This document shows, piece by piece, positions 27,519 to 35,472 of a DNA stretch of 64,000 bases (positions within the stretch are counted from its first letter, which is position 1; the number at the start of each line of letters is the position of its first letter). The notes under the pieces were generated by a model, which was given only the letters and a program-made list of their open reading frames with translations, had not been told where the DNA came from and ran no database searches. The DNA is from Acidimangrovimonas pyrenivorans (GTDB taxonomy: Bacteria; Pseudomonadota; Alphaproteobacteria; Rhodobacterales; Rhodobacteraceae). The stretch is from contig NZ_JBHRSK010000001.1 of NCBI RefSeq assembly GCF_042643245.1, forward strand, positions 62,001 through 126,000, read 5' to 3'. The position numbers and the translations under genes are program-made.

Positions 27519-28682
27519 TCAGCCCAGCGGCTGGGCGGTTTCGACCAGCCGGGCGAAGAAGCTCGCCCCGATCGGCGCCACGGCGTCGTTGAAATCATAG
27601 GCCGGGTGATGCAGCCCGGCGCCGGGCCCGGTGCCGAGGAACAGGTAGGCCCCCGGCCGTGCCTCGAGCATGTAGGAGAAGTCCTCGGCCCCCATCTCGC
27701 GCCCGCCATGGCCCTCGACATTGGCCGCCCCGGCCACCTCCTGCGCCACCGAGACGGCGAACTCGGTCTCGGCCGGATGGTTCACCGTTGCCGGGTAGCC
27801 CCAGTCGTAGCCGATCTTCGCCTCGACCCCGAACGCGGCCGCGTGGCCCTCGACGATCTCGTAGAACCTCTTTTTCACCAGTGCCCGCAGATCGGGATCG
27901 AAGCTGCGCACGGTGGCACAGAACCACGCCCCCGCGGGGATGATGTTGCTGGCCGAGCCGCCATGGATCTGGGTGACCGAGATCACCAGCTCGTTCATCG
28001 GGTTGGCGTTGCGGGTGACGACGGTCTGCAGCGCCTGGATCATCGCCACGGCGGCGACGATCGGGTCGGTCGTCTCGTGCGGCGTCGCCGCGTGACCGCC
28101 CTTGCCGGTCAGGTGGACATAGACGGTGTCGACCGAGGCCATCAGCGGCCCCGGCGTGGTGACGAAATTGCCGAAGGCCAGGTTGGGCGCGTTGTGGATG
28201 CCGTAGACCTGGGCGATATCGAACCGTTCCATCACGCCCTCCTGCACCATCGCCTGGCCGCCGCCGCCATCCTCCTCGGCGGGCTGGAACAGCAGCGCGA
28301 CGCGGCCGGCGAAGCGGCGCGTCTCGGCGAGGTATTTCGCCGCACCGAGCAGCATCGTGGTGTGGCCGTCATGGCCGCAGGCATGCATCTTGCCGGGCAC
28401 TTTCGAGGCGTAGTCGGCGCCGGTGATCTCGTCCATCGGCAGCGCGTCCATGTCGGCGCGCAGCCCGATGGTCGGGCCCTCGCCCTGCCCCGCGATGATC
28501 GCCACGACCCCGGTCTTCGCGATGCCCTCGTGGATCTCGTCGACGCCGAACTCGCGCAGCCGGGCGGTGACATAGGCGGCGGTCTCGTGGCAATCGAAGG
28601 ACAGTTCGGGATGCTGGTGCAGATGGCGGCGCCAGCCCTTCATCTCCTCGGCATAGTCGGCGATACGGTTGATCACGGGCAC
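27519..28682 (-). CDS. M20 family amidohydrolase (hippurate hydrolase-like), paralogue 1
   Basis: Cytoplasmic metal-dependent amidohydrolase, 387 residues, removing an acyl or aryl group from an amino acid. GTG start at 28682 is chosen because AAGGAGG lies just upstream and it aligns with the ATG of the neighbouring paralogue (VPVINRIADYAEEMKGWRRH). Motifs: RADMDALPM, KMHACGHDGHTTMLLGAAKYL (Cys and His metal ligands), LLFQPAEEDGGG, and GAEDFSYMLEARPG (Glu-Asp). Ends PIGASFFARLVETAQPLG. Paired with a close paralogue of exactly the same length directly upstream. Real substrate unknown; ring-amidated or N-acyl amino acids are typical. Confidence 0.9.
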   Translation of the reverse strand: MPVINRIADYAEEMKGWRRHLHQHPELSFDCHETAAYVTARLREFGVDEIHEGIAKTGVVAIIAGQGEGPTIGLRADMDALPMDEITGADYASKVPGKMHACGHDGHTTMLLGAAKYLAETRRFAGRVALLFQPAEEDGGGGQAMVQEGVMERFDIAQVYGIHNAPNLAFGNFVTTPGPLMASVDTVYVHLTGKGGHAATPHETTDPIVAAVAMIQALQTVVTRNANPMNELVISVTQIHGGSASNIIPAGAWFCATVRSFDPDLRALVKKRFYEIVEGHAAAFGVEAKIGYDWGYPATVNHPAETEFAVSVAQEVAGAANVEGHGGREMGAEDFSYMLEARPGAYLFLGTGPGAGLHHPAYDFNDAVAPIGASFFARLVETAQPLG

Positions 28683-28806
28683 GGCGCGGCCTCCTTGAAA
28701 ACAAGCTGAGCATTGGTGGCAGGTTCCGCGCCCGGCGACAAGACGGCCCGCTTCCGACAAACCGCCTCGCCCCTTCCTCGCGCCGGCCCTGGGCCAAGCA
28801 GCCGGC

Positions 28807-29970
28807 TCAGCCCAGCGGCAGGGCCTTCTCGATCAGCCGGGCAAAGAAGCTGGCGCCGACCGGGGCGACGGCGTCGTTGAAGTCGAAATTCGTCTCGTGG
28901 ACCATCGGCCCCTTGCCCTGGCCGAGGAACAGGAAGCAGCCCGGCCGCGCCGCCAGCATGGCGCCGAAATCCTCGCCGCCCATATGCGGGTGCTCCTCGA
29001 TCAACAGGCCGCCCTCGCCCGAGACCTCCTGCGCCACCTCGGAGGCGAGCGCGGTCTCGAGCCCGTGGTTGATCGTCGGGTCGAGGTCGATCGAGCTGCG
29101 GACCTCGACCGTCACCCCCATGCCGGCGGCGACACCCTCGCAGATCTCGCGGATCCGGCGCCGCACCATGTCGCGCGCCTCGGTCGAGAAGCAGCGGATC
29201 GTGCCGCCCAGCCGGGCCTCGGCCGGGATCACGTTGAAGGCCGAACCGGCATGGATCTCGGTGATCGACAGCACGACCTCGTCATTGGCATCGGCGTTGC
29301 GCGCCACGATGGTCTGCAGCGCGTTGCCCATCACCAGCGCCGCCGCCACCGGGTCCTGCGACCGCTGCGGATAGGCGCCGTGGCCGCCGCGGCCCTTGAT
29401 GCGGATGTCGAAATCGCCGACCGCCGCCATGTAGGGGCCGGGCCGGGTGCAGAAAGTGCCCAGGTCGTGCATAGGCGAGGTGTGCAGGGCATAGACCTGG
29501 CTGACGTCGAAGCGGTCCATGATGCCCTCGTTCACCATCGCATGGGCGCCCTCGCCGGTTTCCTCGGCCGGCTGGAAGATCAGCGCCACGGTGCCGGCAA
29601 AGTTGCGGGTTTCGGCGAGGTATTTCGCCGCCCCCAGCAGCATCGTCGTATGGCCGTCATGGCCGCAGGCATGCATCCGGCCCTCGACCTGCGAGGCGTA
29701 GTCCTTGCCGGTCGTCTCGGGCATCGGCAGCGCGTCCATGTCGGCGCGCAGCCCGATCACCGACCCCTCGCCGCGGCCGCGGATCAGGGCGACGATGCCG
29801 GTCTTGCCGATGCCCTCGTGGATCTCGTCGACACCGAAAGCGCGCAGCCGCTCGGCGACGAAGGCGGCGGTCTGGTGGCAATCGAGCCCGATCTCGGGGT
29901 TCTGATGGATATGCTGCCGCCAGCCCGCCATCTCGTCGGCACTGTCGGCGATACTGTTGAGGACGGGCAT
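28807..29970 (-). CDS. M20 family amidohydrolase (hippurate hydrolase-like), paralogue 2
   Basis: 387 residues, clearly a tandem duplicate of the gene 124 bases downstream: both begin xPVxNxIADxAxEMxGWRxHxHQxPE and end FFARLIEKALPLG-like. Motifs RADMDALPM, RMHACGHDGHTTMLLG, LIFQPAEETGEG and GGEDFGAMLAARPG are intact, so both copies should be active. ATG 29970 has an AGGAG site. The lid/dimerisation domain (about 185-300) differs most between copies, hinting at different substrates. Divergent from mazG (61 bases). Confidence 0.9.
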   Translation of the reverse strand: MPVLNSIADSADEMAGWRQHIHQNPEIGLDCHQTAAFVAERLRAFGVDEIHEGIGKTGIVALIRGRGEGSVIGLRADMDALPMPETTGKDYASQVEGRMHACGHDGHTTMLLGAAKYLAETRNFAGTVALIFQPAEETGEGAHAMVNEGIMDRFDVSQVYALHTSPMHDLGTFCTRPGPYMAAVGDFDIRIKGRGGHGAYPQRSQDPVAAALVMGNALQTIVARNADANDEVVLSITEIHAGSAFNVIPAEARLGGTIRCFSTEARDMVRRRIREICEGVAAGMGVTVEVRSSIDLDPTINHGLETALASEVAQEVSGEGGLLIEEHPHMGGEDFGAMLAARPGCFLFLGQGKGPMVHETNFDFNDAVAPVGASFFARLIEKALPLG

Positions 29971-30031
29971 GATGGACTCCTGAGCGCGGCTTCGGTTAAG
30001 CGAAGACAAGCCGAAAACCCGAGGAGCCGCA

Positions 30032-30874
30032 ATGCCTGACGACCATCGAGAGCAAAGCGCCAGCGACCGGCTGGTCCACGATCCGAACGGCGGCATGGCG
30101 CGGCTGCGCGAGATCATGCGCCGGCTGCGCGACCCGGAAACCGGTTGCCCGTGGGATATCGAGCAGGATTTCGCCTCGATCGCCCCCTACACGATCGAGG
30201 AGGCCTACGAGGTCGCCGACGCCATCGAGCGCGAGGCCTGGGACGAGCTGGAGGGCGAGCTGGGCGACCTGCTGCTGCAATCGGTCTATCACGGCCAGAT
30301 GGGCGAGGAGGCGGGGCTGTTCACCTTCGACAGCGTCGTCAAGGCGATCGCCGACAAGATGGTCGCCCGTCACCCGCATGTCTTCGGCGACGAGAGCCGC
30401 GACAAGAGCGCCGAACAGCAGACCGTCGACTGGGAGAAGATCAAGGCCGCCGAGCGCGCCGGGCGCGCCGAGAAGGGCGTGCTCGACGGCGTCGCCGCCG
30501 GGCTGCCGGCGCTGTTGCGCGCGGTGAAGCTGCAGAAGCGGGCGGCGCGGGTCGGCTTCGACTGGCCGTCGACGGCGCAGGTGCTCGACAAGATCGTCGA
30601 GGAGGCGCACGAGCTGGTCGAGGCGCGCGAGACGATGACCGAGGCCGAGACCTTCGAGGAATTCGGCGACCTGCTCTTCGTCATCGCCAACCTCGCCCGC
30701 CACCTGCAGGTCGATCCCGAGGCCGCCCTGCGCGCCGCCAACGCCAAGTTCATCCGCCGCTTCCGCTCGATCGAGGCGGCGCTGGCCGAGCAGGGCAAGC
30801 GGCCCGAGGACAGCGACCTGGCCGAGATGGACGCCCTGTGGGATGCCGCCAAGGCGGCGGAAAAGGCCGGTTGA
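30032..30874 (+). CDS. mazG: Nucleoside triphosphate pyrophosphohydrolase MazG
   Basis: Hydrolyses NTPs to NMP and PPi, a housecleaning role. 280 residues with two MazG domains: first with CPWDIEQDFASIAPYTIEEAYEV and EGELGDLLLQSVYHGQM (the EExxE and ExxD metal motifs), second with VEEAHELVEARETM and FEEFGDLLFVIANLAR. FIRRFRSIEAAL near the end is also typical. ATG has a GAGGAG site 6 bases upstream. Not related to the toxin-antitoxin MazE/F. Confidence 0.96.
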   Translation: MPDDHREQSASDRLVHDPNGGMARLREIMRRLRDPETGCPWDIEQDFASIAPYTIEEAYEVADAIEREAWDELEGELGDLLLQSVYHGQMGEEAGLFTFDSVVKAIADKMVARHPHVFGDESRDKSAEQQTVDWEKIKAAERAGRAEKGVLDGVAAGLPALLRAVKLQKRAARVGFDWPSTAQVLDKIVEEAHELVEARETMTEAETFEEFGDLLFVIANLARHLQVDPEAALRAANAKFIRRFRSIEAALAEQGKRPEDSDLAEMDALWDAAKAAEKAG

Positions 30875-30900
30875 ACGCCCTATTCCAAGGCACGAAGGAA

Positions 30901-31065
30901 GCAGGGTGGGCGCCTGCCCGTGGGGTGGCGCTTCCGACCGCCGGGCTCCGCGCTTTATGGTGGCCAGATACATCTGCAATACGTGCGTTGCGCGCAGGTT
31001 CCCAAAGCGCCAGCCCGCCCGGACGGGCAGGCGCTCGCCCTGCGCGGTTCCCGCGCGTACCGGGC
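30901..31065. repeat. Structured interspersed element of about 170 bases, copy A
   Basis: Shares two conserved blocks with 48974-49138: GCAGGG...GCCTGCCCGTGG near its left end and, from about 31003, a block of about 60 bases beginning CAAAGCGCCAGCCCGCC and ending GCGTACCGGGCG. The middle is less conserved. It contains stem-loops: GCAGG...CCTGC on the left, CCCG...CGGG in the conserved block and GCGCGG-TTC-CCGCGC near 31041-31055. It is extragenic in both places. Looks like a REP/MITE-like element or a non-coding RNA; no coding claim is made. Confidence 0.7.
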
Positions 31066-31178
31066 GAGAGAACTTGCAGGAAAGCACGAAGGTCGGGTGT
31101 GGATGATTGATGTCGGCCCCACGCCTCGACAGCAAAAGAATCACCAAAATTCGCCCTTCCCTTTTCGCGATTCGTCCG

Positions 31179-31184
31179 TATAGT
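31179..31184 (+). promoter_or_regulatory. Probable -10 box of leu leader promoter
   Basis: TATAGT at 31179-31184 in an otherwise GC-rich context. Transcription would begin about 7 bases on, at or within two bases of the leader ATG at 31193, which would make the message leaderless. No good -35 hexamer is visible at 16-18 bases. Confidence 0.45.
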
Positions 31185-31192
31185 CCGGGTCC

Positions 31193-31279
31193 ATGACACG
31201 GGGTCGCCATATCCTCATTATTCCGGGTGCTGCCAGCGCCCTCGCCCCCCGTGGTCTTCTTCTCCTTAGCAGCCTCTGA
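31193..31279 (+). CDS. leuL: Leucine-rich leader peptide of leuA (28 codons)
   Basis: ATG at 31193, TGA at 31277-31279. The peptide is M-TRGRHILIIPGAASALAP-RGLLLLSSL; four consecutive leucine codons (ctt ctt ctc ctt, 31256-31267) and two further Leu codons close to the stop are the mark of a leucine attenuator. Ribosome stalling there when Leu-tRNA is scarce would change folding of the RNA that follows and raise leuA expression. No ribosome binding site is seen and the likely transcription start coincides with the ATG, so the peptide is probably translated from a leaderless RNA. Inferred from sequence only. Confidence 0.75.
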   Translation: MTRGRHILIIPGAASALAPRGLLLLSSL

Positions 31280-31321
31280 GCGTGCCCTAGGGCGCGACCG
31301 CTCGGAGGTGACCAGCGCCCT
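31273..31321 (+). promoter_or_regulatory. Leucine attenuator region with alternative stems
   Basis: Arms CCTCTGAGCG (31273-31282) and CGCTCGGAGG (31299-31308) can pair along 10 positions with one G-U. A competing stem joins AGGGCGC (31289-31295) and GCGCCCT (31315-31321); the small palindrome GCCCTAGGGC (31284-31293) lies in the first loop. The first arm overlaps the leader stop codon, so ribosome position would decide which fold forms. No strong U-run follows, so the mechanism might be weak termination or control of leuA translation. Confidence 0.6.
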
Positions 31322-31357
31322 GCACTTCAGCTAAGGACCAAGAGAGAGATCAGTACC

Positions 31358-32914
31358 ATGACCAGCACGACCGACCAGGACCGCGTCCTGATTTTCGACA
31401 CCACCCTGCGCGACGGCGAACAGAGCCCCGGCGCCACCATGACCCATGACGAGAAGCTCGAGATCGCCCAGCTGCTCGACGAAATGGGTGTCGATATCAT
31501 CGAGGCCGGCTTCCCGATCGCGTCCGAGGGCGATTTCGAGGCCGTCCGCGACATCGCCAAGCAGGCCCAGAACGCGGTGATCTGCGGCCTGAGCCGGGCG
31601 AATTTCAAGGATATCGACCGCTGCTGGGAGGCGGTGAAACACGCCAGGTTCCCGCGCATCCACACCTTCATCGGCACCTCGCCGCTGCACCGCGCCATTC
31701 CCAATCTCGACATGGACCAGATGGCCGAGCGCATCCACGAGACGGTCACCCATGCCCGCAACCTGTGCGACAACGTGCAATGGTCGCCGATGGACGCGAC
31801 GCGGACGGAACACGACTACCTGTGCCGGGTGGTCGAGATCGCGATCAAGGCCGGCGCCACCACGATCAACATCCCCGACACCGTCGGCTATACCGCCCCG
31901 CGCGAAAGCGCCGACCTGATCCGGATGCTGCTGGAACGAGTGCCGGGGGCCGATCAGATCGTCTTCTCGACCCATTGCCACAACGACCTGGGGATGGCGA
32001 CGGCCAACTCCCTGGCCGCGGTCGAGGCCGGGGCGCGGCAGATCGAGTGCACGATCAACGGGCTGGGCGAACGCGCCGGCAACACCGCGCTGGAAGAGGT
32101 GGTGATGGCGCTCAAGGTGCGCCACGACATCATGCCCTACGACACCCATATCGACACCACCAAGATCATGAACATCTCGCGCCGCGTCGCTGCCGTCTCG
32201 GGCTTCGCGGTCCAGTTCAACAAGGCGATCGTCGGCAAGAACGCCTTCGCCCACGAAAGCGGCATCCACCAGGACGGGATGCTGAAGAACTCGGAAACCT
32301 TCGAGATCATGCGGCCCGAGGATGTCGGCCTGAGCGCCACCAACCTGGTGATGGGCAAGCATTCGGGCCGGGCGGCGCTGCGCGCCAAGCTGGGCGAGTT
32401 GGGCTACGAGCTGGCCGACAACCAGCTGGCCGATGTCTTCGTCCGGTTCAAGGCGCTCGCCGACCGCAAGAAAGAGGTCTATGACGACGACCTGATCGCG
32501 CTGATGCAGGCCCAGACCACCAGCGCCGAGAACGATCACCTGCAACTCAAGTCGCTGCAGGTGGTCTGCGGCACCGACGGGCCGCAGACGGCCGACATGG
32601 TGCTGGGCATCGACGGCGTCGACCATGACGTCCATGCCACCGGCGACGGCCCGATCGACGCCACCTTCAACGCGGTCAAGTCGCTCTACCCGCATCCCGA
32701 CGCCCGGCTGGCGCTCTACCAGGTCCATGCCGTGACCGAGGGCACCGACGCCCAGGCGACGGTTTCGGTGCGGCTGGAAGAGGACGGCAAGATCGCCACC
32801 GGCCAGTCGGCCGATACCGACACCGTGGTGGCCAGCGCCAAGGCCTATATCAACGCGCTCAACCGGCTGATCCAGCGCCGGCAGAAGACCAAGCCGGCGG
32901 CCGAGGCGGTCTGA
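31358..32914 (+). CDS. leuA: 2-isopropylmalate synthase
   Basis: First committed step of leucine synthesis: condenses acetyl-CoA and 2-oxoisovalerate. 518 residues. Catalytic TIM barrel with FDTTLRDGEQSPGATM at the N terminus (Arg and Asp), STHCHNDLGMATANSLAA (HxH metal ligands) and GLGERAGNTALEEVVMAL; then FAHESGIHQDGMLK and the C-terminal LeuA regulatory domain (about 390-510) that binds leucine. ATG follows AGAGAGAGAT. Preceded by its own leader peptide, so it is controlled both by attenuation and by feedback. Confidence 0.97.
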   Translation: MTSTTDQDRVLIFDTTLRDGEQSPGATMTHDEKLEIAQLLDEMGVDIIEAGFPIASEGDFEAVRDIAKQAQNAVICGLSRANFKDIDRCWEAVKHARFPRIHTFIGTSPLHRAIPNLDMDQMAERIHETVTHARNLCDNVQWSPMDATRTEHDYLCRVVEIAIKAGATTINIPDTVGYTAPRESADLIRMLLERVPGADQIVFSTHCHNDLGMATANSLAAVEAGARQIECTINGLGERAGNTALEEVVMALKVRHDIMPYDTHIDTTKIMNISRRVAAVSGFAVQFNKAIVGKNAFAHESGIHQDGMLKNSETFEIMRPEDVGLSATNLVMGKHSGRAALRAKLGELGYELADNQLADVFVRFKALADRKKEVYDDDLIALMQAQTTSAENDHLQLKSLQVVCGTDGPQTADMVLGIDGVDHDVHATGDGPIDATFNAVKSLYPHPDARLALYQVHAVTEGTDAQATVSVRLEEDGKIATGQSADTDTVVASAKAYINALNRLIQRRQKTKPAAEAV

Positions 32915-32955
32915 CCCCACGCGCCCCGGTTCCCGGTCCGACCGGGACAAGGAAA

Positions 32956-32983
32956 CGGGCCCCGGGATCGCTCCCGGGGCCCG
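32956..32983. terminator. Bidirectional terminator hairpin between leuA and RTX gene
   Basis: CGGGCCCCGGGA (32956-32967), loop TCGC, TCCCGGGGCCCG (32972-32983): a perfect 12-base stem, flanked by AAA on the left and a short T tract (GTTT) on the right. Lies between the converging leuA and RTX genes. Confidence 0.8.
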
Positions 32984-33020
32984 CTCCGTTTCGCCCCTCT
33001 CGGGTCCGGTCCGACCGTGG

Positions 33021-35192
33021 TCAGACCAGATCGAAGGTGATGTCGCCGGCCAGCAGCGCCACGTTGTCGAGCAGGATCGTGTTCGCCCCGCCGGCGCCGT
33101 AGGTGATCGTGGTGTCGGTGCCGTCATTGGTGACCGAGACCGAGCTGGGATCGAGCGTCCCGAGGAAGATGCGGATCGTGTCATCCACGGCAACGAAGTT
33201 CTCGATGGTGTCGGCGCCGTTGCCGGTGCCGGCGAAGAACACGAAGGTGTCGATGCCGAGGCCGCCGTCCATCACGTCGTTGCCGGCGCCGCCGACAAGC
33301 ACGTCGGCCCCAAGGTTGCCGTAGAGATGGTCAGCGCCCAGACCGCCTTCCAGCCGGTCCGCGTGCTTGCCGCCATACAGCGCGTCGGCGCCCGCGTTGC
33401 CCTGCAGCAGGTCATTGCCGTCGTTGCCGACCAGCTTGTCGTTGCCGGCAAGCCCCATCAGCACGTTCCTGACGCTGTCGCCGCGCAGGTCGTCGTCGAA
33501 GTCGGTCCCGCGGATGTTCTCGACCTTGACGAGCGTGTCGCCCGTGGCCTCGCCGGTATTGATGTTCGGCGCCAGCATGGCCACCGTCACCCCGGTCGCG
33601 GCCCCGCGATAGTCCGCCCAGTCGATACCGCCGCCGCCGAACAGCGCGTCGGCACCGTCGCCGCCGCGCAGCCAGTCGCCGTGATCGCCACCGTAGATGG
33701 TGTCATCGCCCAGGCCGCCCCAGATCGTGTCATATCCGAGATCGCCGACCAGCTGGTCGTCACCGGTGCCGCCGTAGATCCGGTCGGCATTGGCGCCGCC
33801 ATTGATCGTGTCATGGCCGTCGGCGCCGATGATCGTGTCGTTGCCGGACCCGCCGTAGATCAGGTCGCTGGCACCGCCGCCGTTGATGAAGTCGCTTCCG
33901 CCCTGACCGAAGATCATGTCCGAGCCTTCGTTGCCGAAGATCACGTCATCGCCATCGGCCGCCAGAACCTCGACGGTCTGGGCCGTGCTGACCATGGTCG
34001 AGGCGGTATCGCTGGCATAGGCGCGCACGACGATGCGCTCCTCGGCGTCGGGATCGAGCCCGGTCAGGTCGACCTCGTAGCGCAGCCCGAGCGGGGTCTG
34101 CACCAGGGCCGTCGAGGCGATGGTCTGGATCAGCGAACCGTCAAGCCAGATTTCCACCCGGTCGACGTCGGCCGCGTCGATGCCGCTGCCGAGAATCGAG
34201 GCGCTCAGCGCGCCCGGGTCGGTGACGATCTCGGCCGAATCGTTGTCGATGCCGTCATCGAGCAGGTCGAGCGGGTTCTCGGACGCACCGGAGCCGACAC
34301 CGATCGCGGTGATCTTGGCGTCGATACCGGTGGGATCGATCAGCGTCTGCACCTCGTCATCGTAGGAGTAGCTCGACGGCACCCCGTCGGACATGAACCA
34401 GACATAGTTCTGGCCCGCCGGCGCGCCACCGAAGAAACTGATCGATTCCTGGAGCCCGTAGTCGTAGTAGGTCGAGCCGCCATAGCTGAGCGCCTTGGCG
34501 GCGGCCACGATGTCGAGAACGCCGTCATTGTTGGCGTCCTGGTCGACGCGACCGCTGAACACGGTCGACGCCGTGCTGTCGAAGCGTGCAAGCTGCACGT
34601 TCGCATCGGGCAGCTTGGCGTCGTTGATCATCGAATCGACCAGCGCCAGAACGCCCGCGATCTCGCCATCCAGAACCGTGTCGGAATAGCCGTCGCCGTT
34701 CAGGTCACCCACCGGGGTGCCCGAGTAGGTGCTGCTGGTGCTGCCCGAGGTGTCGACCACGACCGAAACGTTCACGTTCTGATTGGTCACGGCGGCCGTC
34801 GAGACGAAGCCGCTGATCGTGTAGGCGGTATCGGCGGAACTGTCGGGCGCCGTCAGGCTGACCGAGAAGTCCTGGCTGGTGGCCGGGATCGTGGTCGTGT
34901 TCGAGGTCGTCACCGGCGTGCTCGAGCCGCCGCCGGCGCCCAGGTTGTCACCGAAGATCACGTCGCTGCCGGTCCCGCCGGAGATGATGTCGTCGCCGTC
35001 GCCGCCCTCGATGGTGTCGGCGTCGGCATCGCCCGCAATCAGGTCATCGCCCGCCTCGCCCAGCAGGTTGTCGAACCCTTCACTGCCAATGATGATATCG
35101 TCGCCACCATCTCCCGAGATACTGTCGTTCGAGATGTCTCCGACGAGGATGTCGTCCTTTACCGTACCGGTAAGAATATCGAATACTAGCAT
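33021..35192 (-). CDS. Secreted RTX calcium-binding protein with von Willebrand A domain
   Basis: 723 residues, acidic, no N-terminal signal, so a probable type I secretion substrate. Order: N-terminal RTX repeats (about 10-85: GDGGDDIIIG, GEAGDDLIAG, GGDGDDIISG), a linker, a vWA domain (about 140-330) with the MIDAS motif VVVDTSGSTSS and FMSDGVPSS, with EF-hand-like loops DLNGDGYSD and DANNDGVLD, a beta-sandwich segment, and a second RTX array (about 405-520 and 575-660: GNEGSDMIFG, GGSGNDTIIG, GGTGDDQLVG, GGAGNDVMDG). The last 60 residues end in a typical hydrophobic type I secretion tail. ATG has a GGGAGA site. No ABC/HlyD secretion genes are in the window. Likely role in adhesion or surface matrix is an inference. 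Confidence 0.88.
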   Translation of the reverse strand: MLVFDILTGTVKDDILVGDISNDSISGDGGDDIIIGSEGFDNLLGEAGDDLIAGDADADTIEGGDGDDIISGGTGSDVIFGDNLGAGGGSSTPVTTSNTTTIPATSQDFSVSLTAPDSSADTAYTISGFVSTAAVTNQNVNVSVVVDTSGSTSSTYSGTPVGDLNGDGYSDTVLDGEIAGVLALVDSMINDAKLPDANVQLARFDSTASTVFSGRVDQDANNDGVLDIVAAAKALSYGGSTYYDYGLQESISFFGGAPAGQNYVWFMSDGVPSSYSYDDEVQTLIDPTGIDAKITAIGVGSGASENPLDLLDDGIDNDSAEIVTDPGALSASILGSGIDAADVDRVEIWLDGSLIQTIASTALVQTPLGLRYEVDLTGLDPDAEERIVVRAYASDTASTMVSTAQTVEVLAADGDDVIFGNEGSDMIFGQGGSDFINGGGASDLIYGGSGNDTIIGADGHDTINGGANADRIYGGTGDDQLVGDLGYDTIWGGLGDDTIYGGDHGDWLRGGDGADALFGGGGIDWADYRGAATGVTVAMLAPNINTGEATGDTLVKVENIRGTDFDDDLRGDSVRNVLMGLAGNDKLVGNDGNDLLQGNAGADALYGGKHADRLEGGLGADHLYGNLGADVLVGGAGNDVMDGGLGIDTFVFFAGTGNGADTIENFVAVDDTIRIFLGTLDPSSVSVTNDGTDTTITYGAGGANTILLDNVALLAGDITFDLV

Positions 35193-35256
35193 TGTAAAAT
35201 CTCCCGCGGCTCAAATTGCACTCACGGAAACGTTACCAGATTTGAATTCGATTTTT

Positions 35257-35270
35257 ATGATCCATATCAA
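35257..35270. promoter_or_regulatory. Candidate FNR-type box upstream of RTX gene
   Basis: ATGAT-CCAT-ATCAA matches TTGAT-N4-ATCAA at 9 of 10 positions. Its centre is 71 bases upstream of the RTX ATG on the minus strand and about 210 before mreB. It lies in a notably AT-rich patch. Could be chance. Confidence 0.3.
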
Positions 35271-35472
35271 GACGCGCCGGATCGTGATCGGGACGGGTTG
35301 ACGCAGTTGTGTCCGGATCGGGCGCCACGCCCCCGCGAACGTGCGGTTTTGCGCCCATTGCGCCGCCGCAGCCCCCTTTTCATCCAAGGCGCCGTTGCCT
35401 ATAAGGACCCGCCTGCACTTCTGCCGGAAGGGCAGGAAACCAAGGGCAAGGCGCAACAAGGATCACCCCAGC

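Larger units (their letters stand above)
30875..31192. other. Gene-free stretch between mazG and leuA leader
   Basis: About 320 bases with no supported protein gene. It contains the interspersed element listed at 30901-31065 and, from about 31100, AT-richer sequence leading to the leuA leader promoter. Confidence 0.7.

Noticed and set aside
30899..31210. Protein-coding reading of the repeat at 31 kb (and of its partner at 49 kb)
   Set aside because: Minus-strand translations look alike (WRFG-x-LRA and HGQA motifs), but the frames have no shared start or stop and enter unrelated sequence, as expected of a non-coding repeat.
33310..35150. CRISPR-like or satellite array in the 33-35 kb gene
   Set aside because: The periodic DNA is explained by RTX nonapeptide codons (GGxGxD), with degenerate spacing.
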